Part shown: positions 12,201 through 21,482 of the stretch, one piece after another | How positions within the stretch are numbered: position 1 is the first letter of the stretch | Layout: each line of letters begins with the position of its first letter | From: Sipunculus nudus | Lineage: Eukaryota > Annelida > Sipuncula > Golfingiida > Sipunculidae | Assembly (NCBI GenBank): GCA_026874595.1 | Contig: CM049315.1 | Coordinates: forward strand, 9,957,664-10,021,663 | Reading direction: 5' to 3' | Length of the DNA stretch: 64,000 bases | The notes under the pieces: model-generated | Database searches by the model: none | Told to the model about the DNA's origin: nothing | The model's input: only the letters and a program-made list of their open reading frames with translations | Position numbers and translations under genes: made by a program

Positions 12201-15200
12201 CATAGCCAAGGGGTGCCATGTCCCCCCCATCCAACTTTGCATGTAATTTTGTGTTGATTAAATACTTTCCAGACATTATTTATCTGCTGAGATATTTTTT
12301 AGTATGAAAGTAAACTTAAAAAAATATCAGTCATGTTTACATCATGTTTCATTAATGTACACTTTTGTGCAGGTAACATTTTAACAGAAAAATGCATACC
12401 AGCTCAGCGAGGTGTACACCATACCAATGTTGTTACATTTTGTTTTGAGTGACAGCTCACCGTCAAGCAACCTATGTACATAGACCACAGGCTCAGACAG
12501 ACAGGCCTGAAACCCTGCCGGCATGGAGCCTTGTGAACACACCCAGCAGGGTACGGGGCCAATCTTTCCGAGCCTGTTGTTACATTTATTTTGATTGACA
12601 GCTTTACTGTCCAGTTACCCACTTTCACAGTACTCTGTGCTCTGGAATTCTCCTTATGAGTGTGTGGGCATACATGTTGGATATCAGGCCAGTAAGTGGT
12701 CAGTCAAATCAAATCTAGCAACATAGGCTCTGGAAACGCCACAGTGGGTTGGTATGTGTTCTCTGAAAACCCGTGCATGGCTACAATAAAAGTCTTTATG
12801 TCATAAAAGGTCAATGGAGTGGGAAGTGGGAGCAAAATTCAACCTATTATTTAATGGAGTGCCTCATGCGATGGAGGTATGCTTCCTGTGTAGCGTATTT
12901 TATCTCCTTCAAATGACGTGGGGTCTGGCATTCAGGGTTACATTCTTACATTCTGAGGGGGTCACAGTGGCGATGCTTTAGGCCGCAAATGACCTACACC
13001 ACAACAACAGTTGCAAATGTTCTTTCGAGTGACTGGGGTTGCTTATATATGTACATTTTAGGTGCACATAAATTTGACGATTGAAGACCATTGCTTAACA
13101 ACTATATTCACCAACTTTAATTGCATTTGTGCTACATTCAATCCAAGAATTATAAAGTGATTCACGTATGGTCTCTCTGCTGGACAGCTTGTTATAATGT
13201 GTAGTGATTAGTGTAAATTAACAAGACCTCCATCGCACGAAGTAGGTACTGCTGTCAATCCAGTGTGCTGGTGCATAATCTGTCACATGAAGGGGGTCAA
13301 TGGAAGGAGGCCAGCCAGAACTTAGTGGGCCAGTTAGCTGTCAATCAAAACAAATACATGGCTACCAGAAAAGTCTTAATGTCATAAGGGGTCAATGGAG
13401 TAGGAGCAAAATTCGACCCATTATTTTTAATAAGAGTACACTTAAAACTGATGTTACACATATCAAATAAAAAGTCAAATTTTGCTCCCACATTGTTCTC
13501 GCTCCATCAACCTCTGACGACATTAAGACTATTGCATCATGTGCATTCTAAAGGCTCCATGCCAACAAGGTTTCAGGCCTGTCTGTCTGAGCTTGTATTC
13601 TATGTACCCAGGTTGCTTTGCCAGCAAGCTGTCACTCAAAATGAAATGTAACAACATTGGCACTGCTGTGTGATAACAGGTACAAGCGCTTTTAACTGCA
13701 TTATATGCAGCGATATCCAGGATCCTGGATACCGCCCCATAAAAAGCTTCAAGGTACACTGGAGACCTTAAAACTCTTGTTGTCGACAATGTAGAGAAAA
13801 AAATTATGTTAAATCAAATATTGTGTTTATGACAAGGAAACTTATTTAATCTAAGGAAGAAATAATACTTATTCGAATGACCAAGAAATTCAGCTAAATA
13901 TTATGTAATTGTATGTAAACAAGACTTGCTTTTAAAACTTTGCAACCCTGGCGCTTGAAACCGTGTCAGGGAGCCACTATAGAACACGGGCTTCGCTTCT
14001 ATTGAGAAAAATTAAATAAAACTGTCTCCTTCCCTATTTTAACTCCTACTTTTCCCTGTAGATGTCCCTACACTCAACTCTTCTAACATAAACAACTACT
14101 TAGCATGAGAAGTCTCCTGAATCGGTAATCTAACCTACGATCTGTAGACTAGGAGCCCTACATGCTACTAAGTGAGCCGTGAAGACGAGATACCAGCATG
14201 AGCAAGTTTTGTTCATTTATATCTGTGATTGAAGCCCCATCTATTGCGAATTTGGGAAACCATTTACTATTTTAACAGAAAAATTAAGCTTTAGGTGGGG
14301 GCTCTGCCCCCACACCCACATTCACATGGGGAACCCAGGTTCCCCGGACCCCTCCTCCTCTAATATAATAAACTCCAGTGGTGAGCAAAATTAAATACAG
14401 GAATTCTCAGGAAAATAATATGTATCGGCCTTTTTCAGGAAACAATTTATAATGCGACACCCATTGTGCATAAGGTACTGGCGGTAGGCTGAAGCCCGGT
14501 TTCTATAGTTCTGCCCGTGTGGGAATCTGAAACAATGAACTGCGTAACCTTTGCTCGCTGAGCCAACACAGCCCGTTACCACCGTTTACAGTCCTCCAGA
14601 ATATCTTTACTTCGTAACGAATATGACATTTTCAGACGAAATATAAGTATATAATTGTCATGTGGAGTGTCTGCAGTTTTCTAAAATCATCTTATAGGGG
14701 GAGCCACTATAGAACGCGGGCTTCGCTTGTATTGAGGTATTGAGGAACATATAAATAAAATTGTCACCTCTCATTCTCTATTTTAACTCCTACTTTTCCC
14801 TGTAGATGTCCCTTCACTCAACTCTTCTAACATAAACAACTACTAAGCATCAGAAGTCGCCTGAATCGAGAATCGAACCTACGATCTCTGGACTAGGAGC
14901 CCTACACGCTACTAAGCGAGCCGTGAAGACCAGATACCAGTAGGAGCAAGTTTTGTTCATTTATATCTGCGACTGAAGAGGCATCTATCGCGAAAATGGG
15001 AAACTGAAGACGAGATACCAGTAGGAGCAAGTTTTGTTCATTTATATCTGCGATTGAAGAGGCATCTATTGCGAAAATGGGAAACCATTTACTATTTTAA
15101 CAGGAAAATTAAGCTTTAGGTGGGCGCTCCGCCCCCACACCCCCGTTCGGGAAACCCAGGTTCCCCAGACCCCTCCTCCTCTAATATAATAAACTCCAGC

Positions 15201-15544
15201 TATGAGCAAAATTAAATACGGGAATTCTGAGGAAAATGATATGTATCGGCCTTTTCCAGGAACAATTTATTATGCGACACCCGTTTTACCGGCGGTAGGC
15301 TGAAGCCCGGTTTCTACAGTTCTGCCCTTATAGGGTTCTCGCACAGCGAAGCGAAGTAAGACTAAGAGAGCACGGGAGCTAGGGCCAGAGCGCTATCACT
15401 TTATCAGAACTTTGACAGCACTAACAGTCTCAAGTGTTATGATAATAGATCGGTCGCGGGGTAACCACTGTAGCCAAGGTATTCACGCCATATTACGAAC
15501 GTTCACCATGTGTTTATGCAAGAAGTGCACTTACGCTCGGGCAT
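1..15544 (-). CDS. IK: IK / protein RED, spliceosomal factor (12 exons, 3' end off the left edge)
   Basis: Joined coding exons, in transcription order: 15544-15535, 10853-10784, 9918-9817, 6512-6459, 6282-6213, 5694-5597, 4801-4616, 4007-3952, 3619-3456, 2595-2487, 851-803, 514-283. Every junction is GT-AG and phase-consistent; the lengths sum to 1200 bases (400 codons). The product tracks human RED closely: MPER start, NEDFRKLLMTPR (about residues 30-41), SYYAKL, EETEILSTTADYRAV, LGGDMEHTHLVKGLDYALL, GRNIFKQMF, DIPTTIIRSKADCP, LTTNDIVINKLTQILSYLRQG, IGDYMP, then an Arg/Asp/Lys repeat tract ending SYFEKP. The family's RED C-terminal domain (roughly the last 200 residues) must lie left of position 1. 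In animals RED is a nuclear protein that works with SMU1 and MFAP1 in the spliceosomal B complex and in mitotic splicing programmes (family knowledge). No broken exon is seen. Confidence 0.95.
283..514 (-). CDS. IK: IK exon 12 (RED repeat exon)
   Basis: Acceptor CATTTCAG, donor GTAAGA. It encodes IYGDIGDYMPSFSKSREK, then about 40 residues of alternating Arg/Asp/Glu/Lys that give the RED family its name, then SYFEKPVEE (about residues 323-400). It ends in phase 0; the next exon is off the left edge. Confidence 0.95.
803..851 (-). CDS. IK: IK exon 11 (short)
   Basis: Acceptor AATCTCAG, donor GTGAAT. It encodes KLKEEEKQKLTGMEE, a diverged counterpart of the vertebrate KGKLEEKK linker (about residues 307-323). 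The call rests mainly on the phase fit: 2 + 45 + 2 bases join exons 10 and 12 in frame. Confidence 0.8.
852..2486. other. IK intron 10
   Basis: AT-rich. It contains a ~30-bp minisatellite at 2088-2398; nothing else is recognised. Open stretches on the plus strand (1799-2113) lack family resemblance. Confidence 0.7.
2088..2398. repeat. ~30-bp minisatellite in IK intron 10
   Basis: About ten tandem copies of a unit close to TGATGTCTGAGAAC + AAATTCAAGGACTCTG. They are more diverged at the left (ACCAATTC variants) and nearly identical at the right. Two units carry an extra TGTGATGTC insertion. Confidence 0.9.
2487..2595 (-). CDS. IK: IK exon 10
   Basis: Acceptor TATTGTAG, donor GTATGA. It encodes TTTTLTTNDIVINKLTQILS and YLRQG plus a Lys/Arg run (about residues 271-307), matching the human LTTNDIVISKLTQILSYLRQ block. 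Confidence 0.96.
2596..3455. other. IK intron 9
   Basis: Contains the splice-donor minisatellite at 3283-3455 and otherwise AT-rich sequence, with a C-rich block at about 2870-2930. No gene is recognised. Confidence 0.7.
3283..3455 (-). repeat. 28/29-bp minisatellite beginning at the IK exon 9 splice donor
   Basis: Six tandem units read on the minus strand from the exon boundary, each close to GTAAAATGG then TTTTTACAGGGTCTTTGTG. Unit 1 starts with the donor GT itself. At least three further units begin with GTAA, and every unit holds a TTTACAG|GG acceptor-like string. Confidence 0.9.
3456..3619 (-). CDS. IK: IK exon 9
   Basis: Acceptor CTTTCAG. It encodes RNIFKQMFKARLPEKNDLF through DIPTTIIRSKADCP (about residues 216-270). 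Its donor (GTAAAATGG) is itself the first bases of a minisatellite. Reading on past the donor stays open for many codons, so retention of this intron would add a tail before stopping. Confidence 0.95.
3952..4007 (-). CDS. IK: IK exon 8
   Basis: Acceptor TGGACAG, donor GTGAGG. It encodes an E/P-rich linker and ITFRTRLG, which leads into the exon 9 motif (about residues 197-216). Confidence 0.93.
4616..4801 (-). CDS. IK: IK exon 7
   Basis: Acceptor ATTCCAG, donor GTAAGA. It encodes ERRKQIIQESKYLGGDMEHT through a helix ending in the acidic EDEEME segment (about residues 135-197). The LGGDMEHTHLVKGLD core is nearly identical to the human protein. Confidence 0.96.
5597..5694 (-). CDS. IK: IK exon 6
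   Basis: Acceptor GATCCAG, donor GTAAGT. It encodes ERRDGQNKDYEETEILSTTA and YRAVAP (about residues 103-135), among the most conserved parts of RED. Confidence 0.95.
5695..6212. other. IK intron 5
   Basis: AT-rich with a C-rich block at about 5825-5852. Nothing else is recognised. Confidence 0.6.
6213..6282 (-). CDS. IK: IK exon 5
   Basis: Acceptor TTCACAG, donor GTAATG. It encodes YYAKL, a charged helix and KYRDR (about residues 79-102). The donor is placed after AGG so that exon 6 continues in frame as AAERRDG. Confidence 0.93.
6459..6512 (-). CDS. IK: IK exon 4
   Basis: Acceptor CTTTCAG, donor GTGAAA. It encodes a short acidic stretch then a basic RRRKKK run (about residues 61-79), as in vertebrate RED. 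Confidence 0.92.
6770..7200. mobile_element. TA-flanked MITE (TTCGCGAGG family), copy 1
   Basis: Terminal inverted repeats CTGTGGTTGGC / GCAACCACAG, flanked by TA on both sides (6768-6769 and 7201-7202). Subterminal blocks rich in TTCGCGA/TCGCGAA occur near both ends. There is no coding capacity. The TA target site suggests a Tc1/mariner-type non-autonomous element. Confidence 0.8.
7358..9077. mobile_element. Pearl/Helitron-like element with ~180-bp tandem core
   Basis: Nine direct units of about 161-183 bp, each containing GTCAAAAGTAGGTCAAC; starts near 7450, 7629, 7809, 7970, 8151, 8334, 8514, 8697 and 8876. The left flank has two perfect hairpins, GTGTCG-GAA-CGACAC (7360-7374) and TGCCCC-CGCCT-GGGGCA (7378-7394). 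The right flank has a 14-bp-arm hairpin (9047-9060 with 9064-9077, one mismatch) carrying the same GCCCC/GGGGC core. A unique 5' end, tandem core and 3' hairpin is the layout of bivalve 'pearl' elements, which have been linked to Helitrons. No protein is encoded. Confidence 0.7.
9405..9560 (+). mobile_element. tRNA-derived SINE
   Basis: RNA polymerase III-type A box TGGCCGAATGGG (9411-9422) and B box GGTTCAAATCC (9455-9465) with tRNA-like spacing. A GCGG/CCGC anticodon-stem-like pair lies between them. There is no matching acceptor stem, so it is not a functional tRNA gene. The 3' boundary is not clear. Confidence 0.6.
9817..9918 (-). CDS. IK: IK exon 3
   Basis: Acceptor TTTTCAG, donor GTAAGT. 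It encodes the invariant NEDFRKLLMTPR block followed by a Pro/Ala-rich linker (about residues 27-61). Confidence 0.95.
9919..10783. other. IK intron 2
   Basis: AT-rich. No repeat family, RNA gene or coding exon is recognised. Confidence 0.6.
10784..10853 (-). CDS. IK: IK exon 2
   Basis: Acceptor TTCTACAG, donor GTAATT. It encodes about residues 4-27: EPEVFSNPLPP followed by an acidic run. FSNPL is a conserved N-terminal landmark of RED. Enters after a 1-base split codon and leaves with AG, completed by T of exon 3 (Ser). Confidence 0.93.
12055..12260 (-). mobile_element. tRNA-Arg-like SINE, stand-alone copy
   Basis: On the minus strand an A-box-like TGGTACATTTGGTAGC is followed by GACTCCTATTCTAGAG and the B box GGTTCAATTCC (about 12134-12080). 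The same tRNA-like head, plus a related 'GCACCATCT..TTG' body, is embedded in the 9-bp-TSD MITE copies. Here the MITE ends are missing. Confidence 0.55.
12424..13660. repeat. Fold-back repeat with ~110-bp inverted arms
   Basis: Left arm 12424-12541 and right arm 13552-13660 are inverted copies (shared strings: CCAATGTTGTTACATTT, TTGAGTGACAGCT, CAGACAGACAGGCCTGAAAC, GGCATGGAGCC). The interior holds direct and inverted copies of a 'GTCTTTATGTCATAA..GGTCAATGGAGT' block (about 12790, 13370 and inverted near 13480). No coding capacity is seen. Confidence 0.75.
13970..14514 (-). mobile_element. 9-bp-TSD MITE with tRNA-like segment, copy A
   Basis: Begins GAGCCACTATAGAAC and ends GTTTCTATAGTTCTGC. 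The ends are imperfect inverted repeats around CTATAGAA..CGGGCTTC. The flanking 9-mers CCGTGTCAG and CCGTGTGGG match at 7 of 9 positions, consistent with an aged target duplication. The tRNA-Arg-like segment is on the minus strand. Confidence 0.75.
14700..15326 (-). mobile_element. 9-bp-TSD MITE with tRNA-like segment, copy B
   Basis: Same family as copies A and C. Perfect 9-bp target duplication CTTATAGGG at 14691-14699 and 15327-15335. It is longer because an ~80-bp block (from the 'GATACCAGTAGGAGC' region to GGGAAAC) is tandemly duplicated at about 14928-15085. It lies about 200 bp from the IK exon 1 splice donor. Confidence 0.88.
15535..15544 (-). CDS. IK: IK exon 1 (start codon exon, 10 coding bases)
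   Basis: ATG at 15544-15542 is followed by CCC GAG C and then a strong donor GTAAGTGC. The split codon C|GA gives Arg, so the product starts M-P-E-R, as in vertebrate RED. This match plus the donor fixes the start; nothing upstream in frame is needed. Confidence 0.88.
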
Positions 15545-15870
15545 TTTTGTTACTGTCTGAGTTGGCCAAAGCTACGTGAATTCACAGCAAAGAAACAGAT
15601 CCTGGCTCTCCGATGGGCCGGAAGTTGTGAACACACTAAAATCCTGATGGCCGGAGAGAATTTCAGTGAGAATAACCATGCAGTGACTTGGTGAACACCT
15701 GCAGTGTGATATTCAGTGGTGCAGCAGATTAGAAAAATCAAAGAGCAGTATGATATAAGAACCATTGATCTGTCTGAGGAAGATATTCCACTTTTCACCC
15801 AGATAAAAATAAATATCGAAGAAAAGAAACCGAATGCACCATATACTATTACGCCATTTGTACTCTGCAT
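15545..15870 (-). promoter_or_regulatory. IK: IK 5' flank with an ETS-type site
   Basis: The sequence immediately upstream of the IK start, less AT-rich than its surroundings. The minus strand reads ACTTCCGG at 15625-15618, about 75 bases before the ATG. This is an ETS/GABP consensus typical of housekeeping promoters. No TATA box is evident. The transcription start cannot be placed. Confidence 0.35.
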
Positions 15871-15971
15871 GGTATATCAATTGACATTATAGTCTAATTA
15901 GAGTTATTTAATATTGGTATATAAGATTTGTTGTCTTTTATTTTTCTGCTTCTTAAACACTGAAGCAACAC

Positions 15972-16002
15972 CATATATATATATATATATATATATTTAT
16001 AA

Positions 16003-16090
<88 letters not shown>
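15972..16090. repeat. TA/TACA microsatellite
   Basis: Long alternating TA runs interrupted by a short CACACACA block. Confidence 0.95.
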
Positions 16091-16091
<1 letters not shown>

Positions 16092-16589
16092 AGGGTAAAA
16101 AAGGCCTTTCGGCAAACACGTACCTGCACGGAAAGGCATTTTTATTTTGTACCAATCCGTTGGAACGGTGAACACCTATATAGATGTTTTCCGCATTAGT
16201 AGCTGATAAGAAGTAACAAACATAACATAAAAACGAAATATTTTACAGATGGTGTTCCACCGATCGACCCCATATATTTCCTACATTTTCCTAAAAAAAA
16301 TCAAAATCGTCTATAATTTTTATACTATACGATATTTAGGCCAACATCTCCTATATTTTCCTGTTTTTTTTTAGCGAACCTGTGAGCTTATGCGATGGTA
16401 CGGGGTCGTCCGTCGTGCGTCGTGCGTCGTCTGTACGTTAACCATAGTTATCTCAAAAAACGGCAGGAGCTAGCATCACCAATTTTTTTGCAAATAATCA
16501 GTCATCCAAAAAACTATATTGGATTTTGTTTATTTTTTTCTAACTGCATTTTCTTAGATTTTATAGGGAAAAAGCTAAAAAAGCTTTAA

Positions 16590-17405
16590 AAATCTTCTTC
16601 TCCGAAACTGTCCAGCCAAATTGTCCAATATTTCACAGAAATGATCCCTGGAACAATCTTTCTCAAGTTTGTTCGAATGGTTCCAGTTTTGAGATATTTG
16701 GCCGAGTTACAGGAGGTTGAACTTTGTTAACTGTGCAAAAAAGCATATTAAAATTTAAATCTCAGAAACGGCAGGAGCTATCATCACCAAATTTTATGCC
16801 AATGTTGGTCACATAGGTCATATCTGAAATGGAGGTATTGGTGGCGCCACCTGCATCGGCCTTTTTTTTGTACGGGGTCATTAATGCCTGTATATCACAC
16901 TGATGGTTACAAAAAACTTCTTCTCTGAAACCATATGACCAAAATCTTTAATATCGCACAGAAATGATCCTAGGGTAGTGCTTTCTGAAGTTTGTTCAAA
17001 TGGTCTCTTTTCAGTGACTTTTGGCTAAGTTATGGGAAGCTGAATTTAGTCATATGCCATAACAGCCCATTTAGCTCAGTGGCTACAAAGATCTTCTTCG
17101 CAAAAACCACAATTCTTTAATCTCACACATTAATTATCCTCAGATGTTGATAATTCAAGTTTGTTCAAATTATTTTGGTTCAGTGCTTTTTGGCTGAGTT
17201 ACGGGAAGCTGAACTTAGCCAGTTTGCTGTATCTTCCTTAATGAGTTATAAACTTTCGAAACGTTTTTCGACAGATGCCACTGAAGCCAGTTAAATGTTA
17301 AATATTTTACAAGAATAATCCCTACAATAATTCTTATAATAATTGTCATTAATGGTTCCACATGAATGATTTTTGGCTGAATAATGGAGATTGAATTGAG
17401 CCATT
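16590..17405. repeat. Diverged ~160-175-bp units (intergenic repeat complex, left part)
   Basis: Units recur near 16600, 16915, 17090 and 17250. Shared strings include CTTCTTC..AAACC, CACAGAAATGATCC, AGTTTGTTCAAATGG and GGCTGAGTTACGGGAAGCTGA. It is preceded by a GTCGTCCGTCGTGCGTCGTG head at 16405-16430, similar to the start of other dispersed repeats in the window. Confidence 0.65.
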
Positions 17406-17989
17406 TTACCATATATGTTACTTGTGTGATGCTGTTTGTGTGATCTAGCCTGGCACCAGTTTATCAGCATCTATTACATCATGCCACTAGACATTTAGAT
17501 TTCAGGTTATATTTGGTTAATATTGACAAGAAAGTTTTTTTTAAGATTTAAAAAACTCAGATTTATGATTTAAGTTATTCATCATACCTGGCAATGTTAC
17601 AATCATAGATATTCAGCTCTCTGTGGCTATATAAAGACAACTGTACATGGAATATAAATTATTGGTATCCCTATTCAACTTAATTCAAGAATTTGCCATC
17701 AATGATATGTATCTGTATTTTAATTTTGCATTCAGTATGCATCCGTAATAATTTTACATATATTCCTGATTTCTTTTTTATAAAAAGTCAGCTGAAAAGC
17801 ATTTTGTATTAGGAAAATAAATTTCAAATTTATTTCAAGTGGGGACCACTTTTGTGTACAGATGGCAGCACTTGTTTTACCATTGGCAGATTGCCAGTGC
17901 CTTGATGTTGGCCATTAGCCAAAATAATGTCAGCTCTATATATAGTTTTGGCACAGTGCCAGGATTGGAAGAAGTGCAGCCAGGTATAG

Positions 17990-18225
17990 ATCAAGAGTTC
18001 ACTCAGTGCAGTAGCTACATTCTGTTTATAGCTTTTGCAGACTGCTCACTGCATCATATTTGGCACCAAAGTTCAGCCTGAATCTATTTATAGCTTTGGC
18101 AGACTGCCAACTGTGTCAGATTATGCAACAGGTCAAGAGTTCACTCAGTGCAGCCAGGTACAGGTCAAAAGTTCACTCAGTCTAGCCAGGTGCAGGTGAA
18201 GAGTTCACTCAGTGCAGTAGCTTGA
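17990..18225. repeat. 30-36-bp minisatellite
   Basis: Copies of a unit containing GAGTTCACTCAGTGCAG and CCAGGTACAGGTCAA at about 17996, 18133, 18169 and 18199. The first copy is separated from the others by about 100 bp. Confidence 0.6.
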
Positions 18226-18369
18226 GGCAGCAATTTGTCACAGGTCACTCGGGGGCAACTGCCTTACTCACCTTAGCCTTGTCAGCCCAGTGCATCAAAC
18301 TCTGGGGAAGTTTGATGTATTGGACTGATACCTGTCTATGCGTCTTTGATGGTATTCTCATTTACAAGA

Positions 18370-19430
18370 CAGGTGGTGCCACCTACATTGATTTTTGCAG
18401 TGTATGCGCCTGCTTATTTCTACAGAGGAATTTGATACATCAGCCTAAAATTGGGTATGTTTATACATATCGGGTAGCGTTATAGTGTACAAGACTGGTG
18501 GGGCCACCTACAATAATTTTTGCACAGTGTATGTCCCTGCTTATTTCTCAGGAGGGGTTTGATATATCAGTCTGACATTGGGCATATGTATATATCTCTT
18601 CGTTGTATATAAGACTGGTGGTGCCAGCTACAATCATTGTATCCGCCAAAACAGAGTTGCGACGCTGCCGCCATCGCCGCATAGGTTTCCGGAGAACGCC
18701 TCCGAACAAATTTTTTTAAAATTCGGAATTATGATCGGTCACGTGTGAACTGCTGCGCCCTCATTTTTTGGTTGACCTCTGACCTTTCCTCTCTGCCCAG
18801 CGTCCATTTGTGTGTCTGTTTCCACACATAAACCCACATATCTCGGGAACCGTTTGGCCGATAAGGCTAAAGATTTTGCACAAATGTAGCCCTTGGAAAG
18901 TTTCATAACATACACTAAAAATGGTGGCGCCACCTGCAACCATTTTTGCACAGCGTCCATCTGTTCATCTGCTTTGGGATAAAATCACTCATATCTCGGC
19001 AGTGGTTTGACTTATCCACCTGAAAATTTGCAGGTTTATACATCCCTGACAGCTTTCTTGTTATATGACAGGTGGGTCCACCTACATTCAAATTTACGCT
19101 GCAGACATCCAAGCTCATATCTCAGGAACCATTTGACCGATTGGGCAGGTGGCGCCACCTATATTTATGTATACGCTGCAGACATTCAGACTGGTTTGAC
19201 ATATCCCCCTGAAATTTTGCATGTGTATAGATCTCAAATATCTCTTAATCATACACAAAATCGGTGGCGCCACCTGCCACCATTTTTGCACAGGGTTCGT
19301 CTGTTTGTTTGCCGTGGGCTAAAAATCACTCATATCTCAGTAGTGGTTTGACTTATCTGCCTAAAATTTTGCATGTTTATACATCTGGGACAGCTTTCTG
19401 GATTTTGTGGTAGGTGGCGCAACCTACATA
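18370..19430. repeat. Array of units marked by the palindrome GGTGGCGCCACC
   Basis: Perfect palindromes at 18923-18934, 19148-19159 and 19263-19274 (and a separate one at 16840-16851). Degenerate forms lie at 18372, 18497, 18617, 19071 and 19413. Unit spacing is mostly 77-150 bp. Shared flanks include ATTTTTGCACAG and CACTCATATCTC. A 15-bp inverted pair TTGTATCCGCCAAAA (18638-18652) / TTTTGGCGGATACAA (19530-19544) brackets most of it. Confidence 0.75.
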
Positions 19431-20299
19431 CACATTTTGGCTGCAGACATCCAGGCTATTATGCAACACAACTCACTCTATTTCCCCTTGCCACTCAATC
19501 CATGCCTCACTTCACCTTTCCCACTCTGATTTTGGCGGATACAAGTAGTCGCTTGTTGACTACCCATATTCTAGTTTTTGTGTTGTGTGCACCCATGTCA
19601 GAATTGCAGCAGTGATGTTTGTTTAATTGTTTCTTGTTCTAAGTGTATAGTACTTGCAATGTTCATATACATGTTACACATGTTCTGAAAAGTAATGGTC
19701 CAGCATTGAAGCATTATACCTGGTGTAATCTCATTGCACAGGTTCGCATTAGGCCTGTAGGCCTTGTTCACTGCACAATCGTGTTTCTGATATAACAGTG
19801 TTACTATTGAAAAATCCGTTCTTTTTGCATGCAAGTGTGCATGAAGGATGGCTTGTAAGATGGCAGAATCAGGTTCACACTCAGAGAAGTGTGACTGAAA
19901 CTGGTTTTGATGTGATGGTATACGATGCATCTTTATATATACATATAAATAGTCATGCAAGTTTCTGGTCTAGATATACGAGCAGGCCTACAGTTAGCCT
20001 TAGAGCAAAACTTAATGAAATGTGTCCAGGTAAAAGTTTGGATTCCTAACGGATTTCACACGTTAACAATAAGCGGCTCTTGTCAATATTGAGGGAAAAT
20101 AATTCTCTTTTTTTATATATATTTATTGCTTGTCGGGAACAATTTTTCTTTTTTTTCAATTCTCTTAAATATTGTAATATCCTGAATCCTTCTCGGGTTT
20201 TTTGGCGAATATATAAGAACATGCGATGGTAATTTTGGCGATGGAAACGTATATATTATATACATGTGGGGGGGGGGGGATTAGAATCTGCGAAGATCC

Positions 20300-21080
20300 A
20301 TTCCCTTGAAAGAATGAGAATTCTAATACTTCCCACGCGAAAAAAAATGGAAATCAACTCAGAATATCGCTTGGTTCTCATTTTCCCCAGGAGAAATGTG
20401 AATTCTGTTTTTTTTAACGGGAACAACAGGAATTCTAATTTTCCCAGAACTAAATTAATTGATACCCTTTTGGAGGTAGAAAAGTTTCATAACATTAAAA
20501 TAAACACCTGAACAGCTCAGCTTAACATTACATGTTTGTAGCATCAGGTGTAGCCATGCATTCTTGACTTTTTTAATGGAATGAAATTTTATTTTTACTC
20601 TGTGTATGACAAAAGGCTGTATTTGCCATAATTAAAATGATGGCACAAAAAAATAAAGGATAAAACGTTTCTGTTAATTAGCATATTTGATACATATCCC
20701 AACTTGCGATAGTATATGCATCTTATTCTATATATAAGAGAATATGATTTTTTTTGGTGAATTTTTTTTTTGTTTCAAATATGAGTTAAAAGCTTGCATG
20801 AAAGGTTTCCTGCTCCTTTCTGGATAAATGAGAATTCTCATGTTTCCCGGGTTCGAATTTCAAAACTTAATTCCAGTCTCTCCCAGGAAAATGGGAATTC
20901 ATAGTCCTTTCTGGAGAGACTGCATGGAATTCTCATTAATCCAAGTAAGGATGAGAAATCTCCTTTCCCCGGGGAAGAAAAGGAATTATTTTATATCATC
21001 TATTGATTCTCATTTTTCTAGGAATAATTGATATTCTTATTCTTCACGGGAAGATTCTGGATCTTCCCCGATTCTCTTTC
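20300..21080. repeat. GAATTC-rich quasi-repeat
   Basis: GAATTC occurs six times in about 620 bases, usually inside a fuller string like GAGAATTCTCATTTTCCC or TTCCCAGGAAAATGGGAATT. The units are irregularly spaced and interrupted by ordinary AT-rich sequence at 20480-20820. Confidence 0.5.
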
Positions 21081-21372
21081 TTCCCTAGAAATATAATATA
21101 CATTTATTATGTCATCAAACATGCAGTGCATGCGGCCATTAAGGTTTATATAAAAGGTAGTATTTACTTTGAGACTGTTTCTCCTTAAATAATATTTATG
21201 AAACAGAGTGATTTGATCTCGTTTGTGAATAAAGTCAACATTTTGGGTCATCATTGCATAGCATGGCAAATATATAATTTATACAACTGACTGGCACATT
21301 CAAAAGCTATATATAATCATGCTTGAATACAGCAATATATATATAGCTGTGGTGGACATATTGTCTAAATAC

Positions 21373-21482
<110 letters not shown>

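Larger units (their letters stand above)
10854..15534. other. IK intron 1
   Basis: This 4.7-kb intron holds a SINE-like segment (12055-12260), a fold-back element (12424-13660) and MITE copies A and B. The part at 10854-12040 is AT-rich with nothing recognised. The stretch 14515-14690 contains a diverged tRNA-like fragment on the minus strand (A-box-like TGGCTCAGCGAG, B-box-like GTTTCAGATTCCC). Confidence 0.65.

Noticed and set aside
15894-16175. Open frames on both strands made of repeated Ile-Tyr.
   Set aside because: Translation of a TA microsatellite.
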